Position numbers and translations under genes: made by a program
Part shown: piece by piece, positions 58,701 through 64,000 of the stretch
Layout of the letters: each line of letters opens with the position of its first letter
Position numbering within the stretch: position 1 is the stretch's first letter
Notes under the pieces: model-generated
The model's database searches: none
What the model was told of the DNA's origin: nothing
What the model saw: only the letters and a program-made list of their open reading frames with translations
NCBI GenBank assembly: GCA_013399115.1
Contig: VXAA01000604.1
Span: 853,307 to 917,306 of the forward strand
Direction of reading: 5' to 3'
From: Anseranas semipalmata
Lineage: Eukaryota; Chordata; Aves; Anseriformes; Anseranatidae
Length of the DNA stretch: 64,000 nucleotides

Positions 58701-59597
58701 GAGCCACTGTCCCTTACTACGCTGAGGGAAACGTGGTGCCCGTGCCCACTGCCAGCTCTCTCATTTTGCCTCCAGAGTACAGCACGTGGGGCTACCCCTA
58801 CGGTGAGCGTCCTGCTCCTGAGACCTGAGCAGGCTGGCGGTGCGATAGTGAATATCTGCTATGATGAGAGTCTCTTTGCTAGCTGAAAAGGTTGGAATGT
58901 GGGGACGTCAGCCCGCCGGGGCTAAAGTCAGAGGGGATCGTGAGATCTCTCTGCCTGCCTTCTCTGGAGGAGTCCCCTCCCAAGGCTGCGACAGCCAGCT
59001 GTCCATTCCCACGTCTACACTCATGCTGCCCTAGGCTCATCATGAGAGGATCTCCCTGTTCTGAAATGAGCTTTCAGCCTCCCACTGATATAAAAACTTC
59101 TTGGCTTGTGGTGAGGCTGGCGGGACCAGAGCCAGGAAAGTGATGTAACTGAAATCTTGTGTCTGCCTTGGAGTGGGCCTGCATCTGGTCTGGAGACAGA
59201 AGCTGTGGGGGCGGGCGCTGAGAGACTGTCCAGGACAGAAAAGCTTGGGGAAATCCCAGCACGCTGCATTCCTCGAGCAGTGCTTGCCTGGGGTGGCAGG
59301 GACCAGCAGTGTGTGGCATGGTCCTACCCTAATAAACAGGTCTGTTAGCACTGGGGTAACAAAACACTTGGACGTGTCACTCGTGGGGCAGGCTGTAGGG
59401 TCCTGGAGAGAGATTGCCTGCACGCATGTGTTAGTAGCTGGCTTCGCTCGGCACTGAGTTACATAGAATGGGGTGCAGGGAACCTCCCAAACACCCGCTA
59501 TAACCGCTCTTATTCTTTCTTTCCCCCTGCAGAGGCGCCTCCATCCTATGAGCAGAGCTGCAGCAGTGCCAACTCCAGCATCAGCAACGGCAACTAG
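46644..59597 (+). CDS. ARRDC1: ARRDC1, arrestin domain-containing protein 1 (exons 2-8; exon 1 missing)
   Basis: Alpha-arrestin adaptor at the plasma membrane. In mammals it recruits TSG101 and NEDD4-family ubiquitin ligases and drives release of ARRDC1-mediated microvesicles. Visible coding exons are 46644-46754, 56172-56222, 56703-56857, 57333-57515, 57925-58101, 58397-58802 and 59533-59597, all GT-AG and in one frame (382 visible residues). Landmarks shared with human ARRDC1 are GVSNKINDTAW, TSFEGPFGK, TPRFSKDYKC, LNLNDIPDIE, FNYKLVKSGNV, KRWIYDLRTIAEVEG, ILVPALPQSIL, SLIHIDYYIQ and STGATVPYYAEG. The arrestin N domain runs through exon 4 and the C domain from exon 5 to early exon 7. The disordered tail carries PSAP, PPEY and PPSY. 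The first ~39 residues are absent, probably in the 31539-32184 gap. With them the protein would be near 420 residues, against 433 in human. Confidence 0.95.
46755..56171 (+). other. ARRDC1 intron 2, no other gene seen
   Basis: This 9.4 kb intron is CpG-dense and GC-rich. It contains an A-run (48777-48797) and a T-run (48984-49010) about 190 bases apart, and a 19-bp direct repeat (52225-52272). Long frames such as 47942-48850 minus and 50721-51641 minus have no recognisable domain. Near the right end a 61-codon minus frame (55945-56130) has a short hydrophobic stretch; it is described as a finding. Confidence 0.55.
52225..52272. repeat. 19-bp direct repeat pair
   Basis: Identical 19-base words start at 52225 and 52254 (each GGGGACAGTC then CATTAACCT), 29 bases apart, in ARRDC1 intron 2. 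It looks like a local duplication. Confidence 0.85.
56172..56222 (+). CDS. ARRDC1: ARRDC1 coding exon 3 (51 bases)
   Basis: Encodes VLSAGEHNFSFQFLLP, matching the human LPAGEHSFPFQFLLPA strand of the arrestin N domain. Acceptor TTTCCCACAG. The donor GTACGA departs from the usual GTRAGT. The exon is phase 1 at both ends and a multiple of three, so skipping it would keep the frame. Confidence 0.92.
56703..56857 (+). CDS. ARRDC1: ARRDC1 coding exon 4
   Basis: Encodes SAPTSFEGPFGKVLHQVKAV, then TPRFSKDYKCNK and LNLNDIPDIE, closing the arrestin N domain. Acceptor CTGACTCCAG, donor GTAAGA, ending in phase 0. Confidence 0.95.
57333..57515 (+). CDS. ARRDC1: ARRDC1 coding exon 5
   Basis: Encodes QPNTMSVTKKFNYKLVKSGN and continues to VVASLLQ, opening the arrestin C domain. 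The acceptor is a tandem CAGCAG. The upstream choice matches the human junction (E-QPN), and the downstream one would drop one Gln. Donor GTAAGC. Confidence 0.95.
57925..58101 (+). CDS. ARRDC1: ARRDC1 coding exon 6
   Basis: Encodes KVAYKSKRWIYDLRTIAEVE, then ILVPALPQSILQ and SLIHIDYYIQ of the arrestin C domain. Acceptor TGTCTACACAG, donor GTGAGT, phase 0 at both ends. Confidence 0.95.
58397..58802 (+). CDS. ARRDC1: ARRDC1 coding exon 7
   Basis: Starts with VSLKSPEVSVTLPIYIGNIA, the last strands of the C domain, then a Pro/Ser-rich tail with PSAP (58517-58528) and PPEY (58769-58780), ending WGYPY. Acceptor CTTTTCCAG, donor GTGAGC. If intron 7 is retained, the frame reads eight more residues (GERPAPET) to a TGA at 58826-58828. 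Confidence 0.95.
58517..58528 (+). other. ARRDC1: PSAP late-domain motif in the ARRDC1 tail
   Basis: Codons CCC AGT GCC CCC encode PSAP. In human ARRDC1 this motif binds the UEV domain of TSG101 and is needed for microvesicle budding. It is followed by an acidic run (PEEEEA). Confidence 0.9.
58769..58780 (+). other. ARRDC1: PPEY motif in the ARRDC1 tail
   Basis: First of two PPxY motifs. Such motifs bind the WW domains of NEDD4-family E3 ligases (for example WWP2 and ITCH with human ARRDC1). Confidence 0.9.
59533..59597 (+). CDS. ARRDC1: ARRDC1 last coding exon
   Basis: Encodes EAPPSYEQSCSSANSSISNGN (first codon split with exon 7), then TAG. It contains the second PPxY motif, PPSY. Acceptor CCCCCTGCAG. 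Confidence 0.94.
59538..59549 (+). other. ARRDC1: PPSY motif in the ARRDC1 tail
   Basis: Second PPxY motif, located in the last exon and therefore absent from any transcript that retains intron 7. Confidence 0.9.
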
Positions 59598-61270
59598 CCT
59601 CCCCTGCTTCGCGTCCCGTTGGCGCGATGGTTCACCTGCCTACTGCGAAGTCTGGTACAGCACAAGGCGTCTTTTTATCTCTGTGGCTGCTTGGCAGGGT
59701 AGATGGCACATCCCGGCCTGGGCTTTTTAAGTCACTTTCTTGGGAGGGGAAAAAAACAAAAGGGCAGCCAGAGCAGCCCGTGTGTGTGTGTGTGTAGGAG
59801 AGGTCTGAACCATCTCCTTCTGCTGCATCAGGTGCTGGAGAACTGGTTTTGCCCCAGGGATGCCCTCTGCAGCAGCCTGTGTTTAAAGTACTGTAGTCAA
59901 CACTAACTGCTTTACTATCAAAGCACCTGCGATGCCTTATCTGAAATGCTCCTGACTTGGCATGTCTCCACTGTAGGTGAAGGCTGGGCTGTGTGAACTT
60001 TCTCTTCTCTTTTGTGGGCCATGTGCTCTTCAGAAACAATTTTAACAGCCCTCCCTCCTTGTCCTCATAGGTCCCAAGCGTAGCTGAAACAGGAGGTTTC
60101 TTGGAGTAAGCAGGTTTGGAAGGTCAGGGACTCTTAAAAAGCCAAAAGCACAAGCCCCCGCTATACCTGTGCGGTGGGCTGTGTGACTGGCAGCCTTTGG
60201 TCCCATGGCAGTGGGCTGGACCACTGCCTGCTTGCGGTGAGTGGAGAACAGGCCCTGGCAGCTGGGAGCCTTTTCAGCAAGGATAACTTTGGAAGCCCTG
60301 CAGGAGACAGACCGTCCTTGCTCGCCGCTAGACCGCGGCACGCAGGATGACCAGTACTAGTCAGGTCCCCATGTCCCGTCTCCTGCTCCTGCAGGTTACC
60401 CTCTCCATCCCAGCTGCCTTAGGCAGGCCAGAATTACGTGACAATCAAGTTACAAAAGTCTGTCTGATGCTACCTCTGCGTCTGCCCTAGGACCCTGTCT
60501 GTGGAAGCCCTGTCCTCTGGGATCCCCCTCCCTCAAGGCTCAGCCTGGCGTCTCTCGGTCCGTGGTGCCACGCCAGTGCACGAGGGCGCGTGGCCTGGGT
60601 ACAGCTCTCTCTGTGAGCCGGTACTGGTTTGCCGCTCGTCTCCTGAGCTGCCTTGAGCCGCAGCAGGGTGCAAAAATGAGTGAGTGGGAACACAAACTGC
60701 TACGCTTCATTTGCAGCCTCTGCTGGACCTGGCAGGTCAGGGGAAGAAGCTGGTGTACCGAAAACAACATTTTTTCTTTTGTGCTTTTTGTTGTTGTTGT
60801 CTAGCTTTTTAGTATTGACTGCCCAAGTTGAGGAACGCACAAACCAGATACTCAGAGCGGTAGGCATCTAGCCAAAGCTGAAATCGTGGACTGCACCTTT
60901 GGCACCTCTGAGAATTGGTCCCCATGCTTCCTCGTGCTGGGCAAGCAATATCTAACAAACCTGTTATGAACACCACAGCCTCTGCCTCCTCACACCCCTG
61001 GCAGGCAGCTGGGGACGAGCCCTGCTTTGCACTCTTCCTTTGCAAATGCATTTTATTTTATTTTATTTTAAAAGTGTTGAACTGCTTTAAGGGTAGTGTA
61101 GAGAAGGTGCCGTTCTGAGCAGTGCTGGCACAACATGCACCAATGTTGATAGAATGATTGTCATTGTCCCTAAATATATATATATATGAGAGAAAGTTTT
61201 GTTTTTAATGATTGAATTCATAAATACAAATTTTAATGCTGTATTTAATAAATTATTCGAAGAGAAATGC
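59598..61270 (+). other. ARRDC1: ARRDC1 3' UTR (proximal form)
   Basis: About 1.65 kb from the stop codon to the first canonical AATAAA. It holds a (GT)8 run at 59780-59795, a short TTG repeat near 60788 and an (AT)n run at 61174-61187. The last 200 bases are AT-rich, as is usual before a poly(A) site. Confidence 0.75.
61247..61252 (+). terminator. ARRDC1: Proximal poly(A) signal of ARRDC1
   Basis: AATAAA in an AT-rich context, with a TGTGCTCTTT stretch about 20 bases downstream that fits a cleavage-site downstream element. Confidence 0.75.
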
Positions 61271-63870
61271 TGTGCTCTTTCATCCATTTCTGATGCTTAC
61301 CCATATGCCTGTTCATGCCAAATCCAGGAACGCACCTTGCTGATTTCTTACAAAATGCAGCAAGCTTTTTGCTCTCACCGGGAAGATTGGTGACTTCTGC
61401 CAAGACAGCTCTGGGAAAACAGCCTGGGCGCAGTGCTGCGCTCCTGGTTGCAGCGGGCTGGAGGGGGTTTGGCTCCGTGTGGGCTCAGCTCTGGCTCTGG
61501 AGAGAGCCCCCGCTGCACCGCAGCGTGCTGCTTCCCCGGCCACGTGTCCTGAAGCCGTGGTTTGCCCAGCTGGCCCGCGGGTCTTGCTCAGTGCTCTCCG
61601 CAGTCCGAGTTCAGAAAGGAAGAGGAGGAGTGCTGGGGAGGAAGGGGAGAGGGCACTCGCCCTTCGGGAGGATGGAGGTGGAACAGCCAAGGTCTGGCTG
61701 CAAGGGCTGGACGCTGCCAGCCCTCTCCTGAAGACTCATTTGGAAGAAACATTAAAAATGGAGGAAGGCTCCTCTCTATACCCATAGAGCTTTGTGATAC
61801 CATGTCTGAAGCATGTAGGTGTTGTCTAGATGTCCCTGCAAGTAACCTGAGGCACGATCTCTCATACGCAGGGATCCTTCTTCACCCTCTGCTCAACTTG
61901 TGCTTCTGCCCAGCTTTTATTATTTGGGACTCTCCCCTTTGCCAGGTGGTCTGTGCCTGGCACCAGAAACATTCTTGATGTGCAGGGCCTCAAGCTTGTG
62001 TGTCAAGCTTGCTCACCTAAATTACATTTGCTAGAAGCTGGCTGGTCCTTCAGCACCTCTTGCTTTCTGCGGTGTCCCCTTTGCAAAGCAAGGAGCAGGT
62101 GGGCACACTGCTACTCACGGCCTTGGCGAGGAGTGTCTGTCCCTGCAGGCTTGGAGGGCACAGGGTGGAGCTGGAGCTAGACCCTGAGATTCTGCTGCTT
62201 CTTTTGGATGCCAGGGCTGGGCACGCGCAGCTCCTGCATGGAGAAGCCTTGCCGAGTCCTGCGAGCTGGCTCTGGCCAGGATGCAGTAGGGTAGTGCCCT
62301 AGGGTATCCCCTGACTTTGTGAGCGACCTCGCTCTTGTGCAAATGCACAGAAATAACTGGCAAAGCGCTGTGGTTTCCAACGCTCCCGTTCCAGCCCTGC
62401 GGCGGGGGCTGAAGCCTGACACGAAGAGCCTTGTTTGTGTTTTGTGGACCTCACAGAAATGGCCCAAGACTGCAGGAGCGAAGAGTCCTCTTCTTCCTAA
62501 ACCTACCTGCAGCTGTGACCCCAGGATGCTGTGGCAGCAGGGTCCTCAGGGTATGTGAGTACTTTGAGCACCATGGGGCAGAACTTTGGGTGCATGTTCC
62601 CCCCTGAAAGGGGCGAGAGCACCACCCCTCCTGTCCTCTGCCTTGCTGCTGGCTCTTCTCTGCAGCCTGTCTGGTTTCAACCTCTTCAAGTCATGGGGAG
62701 CTCCTGTAGGCTCCTCATTCCCATCTCCTCTTTCTGAATTCTACATTAAAGACAAGAAAAGCCTGGTTTCTGAATCGAGCTCAGGGTAGAAAACTTTAGT
62801 ATGTAGCAATTCATTTAAATTCTTGGCTTAACATTTTAAGCAATTGTTTGTTGGTTTTGTTTGAAATGGGGAGGGGAAGTGGTGGGGTGTGAGCAAAGCT
62901 TGTGAGATAATTGTTTCCAAACTCAGCATTCAATGGAAAATACCAAAAATATCTTCTGTCCTTTCTAATACTGCTGCTTTTTTGTCCTGCATGTTTTTGT
63001 CCTTGTCCAGCTCTCCACACGTGCAGCCTCCATAGTTTTGGATTTCTCAGTGCTGTTTGTGTTCCACCAGACACCGCTTTGGCACCTGCTGTTTCCCTGC
63101 CTGCATGAGATGGAGCCGGGGGAGGCTGCTCTGCCTCTGCCCCGCTCTCATCCGTCTTGATCAAGTTGTTTGCTCGCTCCAAGCGCGCTTCCCCCACCCT
63201 GCTCCTGCTCTGCTGCTTCCCTTTGTCTGCAGCCTCTCTGGACGGCTCGTGCTCCTGCTGCGGTTGTATTTCATGGGAAGCATCACGGAGCCGGGTGCTG
63301 AGCTAACCAGGCGTGCAGTGGCGGGAGAGCAGGGAGGGCTTGGCCTCGACCTCTTCTGCAGTTCTTTTTGGTGGACGTTGAATTCTTTTTTAGCTTTCCA
63401 CTGAACTTTCAGTAGTTTTGTAAAAGTAAATATTTTCTGCTAGTGAGTGGGGAATGAAGTTTTCCAAGAATCAAGATAGAGGGTGCTCTGCGGGCTGTTT
63501 GTTTTTTAATTCTGTATTTTAATATATTTCCAACCATCTGCAACAGGAACATGTCCCATCCCTCCTCCCCAGGAGACACCGCTGGGGTCGAACCCTCAAC
63601 ACGGGTGCCCTTTCTTGTACCGATACTCGTGGCTGTAATTCCTTACTCTTGTGGTTCTATTTACAGATTTCAGGTTTTTATACAACAGCATTTTTGATGG
63701 CTCTGTGCAACCTGATACTTGTGTGCAATTTAGTACACGGTTTTAAAATACAAACTAACAGTTTTACATGTTTACTGCGGTGTCTGGGGAGCAGCTTTGT
63801 CCTGGGGTTTTAGGCCACCAAATGTAAAGAACAGCAAATGTAAATAAAGGTCTCCTTTTGTAAGACCACG
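61271..63870 (+). other. Possible distal ARRDC1 3' UTR extension, no coding gene seen
   Basis: 2.6 kb without a recognisable exon. The part up to about 63.35 kb has intermediate GC. The last 500 bases are AT-rich, with TTTTA, TGTA and ATTTA words like a mature 3' UTR end, and finish at AATAAA 63843-63848. An ATTAAA variant lies at 62745-62750. The simplest reading is an alternative long 3' UTR of ARRDC1, since no upstream exon of another + strand gene is visible. Confidence 0.4.
63843..63848 (+). terminator. Distal poly(A) signal
   Basis: AATAAA followed by CTCCTTTTGT and CTGCTGTTGC, a typical T/GT-rich downstream context. It ends a 500-base AT-rich stretch. Confidence 0.65.
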
Positions 63871-63879
63871 TCTGCTGTT

Positions 63880-64000
63880 GCTATCCCCCCGGATAAGGGG
63901 GCTGAGGGGGGCCGATCTCGGCTGCAGGAAGCCGAGCTGCCGCCCTGCCGGGCCGCGGGAAGCGCTGGGGCTGCCGCCGGCCCCTCTTCCCGTTCGCCCG
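63880..64000. promoter_or_regulatory. Start of a CpG-rich region, possibly the promoter of the next gene
   Basis: GC and CpG content rise sharply right after the distal poly(A) site (CCGCGGG, CCGGGCCGC). In human, EHMT1 follows ARRDC1 on the same strand within a few kb, so this may be the EHMT1 CpG island. The window ends too soon to see any exon. Confidence 0.4.

Noticed and set aside
46644..59597. Calling the arrestin gene ARRDC2, ARRDC3 or ARRDC4
   Set aside because: The GVSNKxNDTAW, TSFEGPFGK and STGATVPYxAEG signatures and the PSAP motif are those of ARRDC1.
1..64000. CRISPR arrays, bacterial operons, rRNA or tRNA genes
   Set aside because: No regularly spaced repeats, ribosome-binding-site-led gene strings or recognisable RNA gene folds were seen, and the sequence is clearly vertebrate nuclear DNA.

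Overview
The window looks like bird nuclear DNA, probably a gene-dense, GC-rich microchromosome. The evidence is: spliced vertebrate genes with GT-AG introns, CpG-rich promoters, diverged avian CR1 retrotransposon tails, one much older turtle/crocodile-type CR1, almost no SINEs, and assembly gaps at the two places where GC-rich promoters are expected. The species cannot be told from this sequence.

Two genes are well supported, both on the + strand. The first is a complete glutamine synthetase gene with six coding exons (14552-19285, 374 aa). All the active-site residues are present, at the same numbering as human GLUL. Its sequence nevertheless differs throughout from the canonical vertebrate GLUL protein, so I read it as a second, paralogous glutamine synthetase. 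Its promoter region holds GC boxes and a 145-base gap. Its 3' UTR ends at an AATAAA at 19642.

The second gene is ARRDC1, an alpha-arrestin adaptor. Coding exons 2 to 8 lie at 46644-59597. The first coding exon (about 39 residues in human) is not visible and most likely sits in the 646-base gap at 31539-32184, which is bordered by CpG-rich, GC-box-rich sequence. That would make intron 1 about 14.5 kb. The C-terminal tail keeps the PSAP, PPEY and PPSY motifs that bind TSG101 and NEDD4-family ligases. A proximal poly(A) signal lies at 61247. A 3'UTR-like stretch continues to a second signal at 63843, and the window ends in the start of a CpG-rich region. By known gene order (ARRDC1 followed by EHMT1) this could be the EHMT1 promoter.

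Layout: 1-13.76 kb is intergenic with one CR1 fragment. A second CR1 tail lies at 13.76-14.13 kb. The glutamine synthetase gene and its promoter occupy 14.2-19.7 kb. A non-coding spacer fills 19.7-31.3 kb, CpG-poor in the middle and carrying an ancient CR1 at 27.3 kb. A pyrimidine-rich minisatellite and the ARRDC1 promoter/gap lie at 31.3-32.2 kb. ARRDC1 occupies 32.2-61.3 kb, with a possible long 3' UTR to 63.87 kb. The many long open frames elsewhere are by-products of high GC content, and I found no third protein gene. The two genes have no evident functional link: one makes glutamine from glutamate and ammonia, the other is an adaptor for ubiquitin ligases and plasma-membrane budding. A shared location in the 1q/9q/19p/6p vertebrate paralogon would explain why a GLUL duplicate (GLUL is on human 1q) sits next to ARRDC1 (human 9q34).
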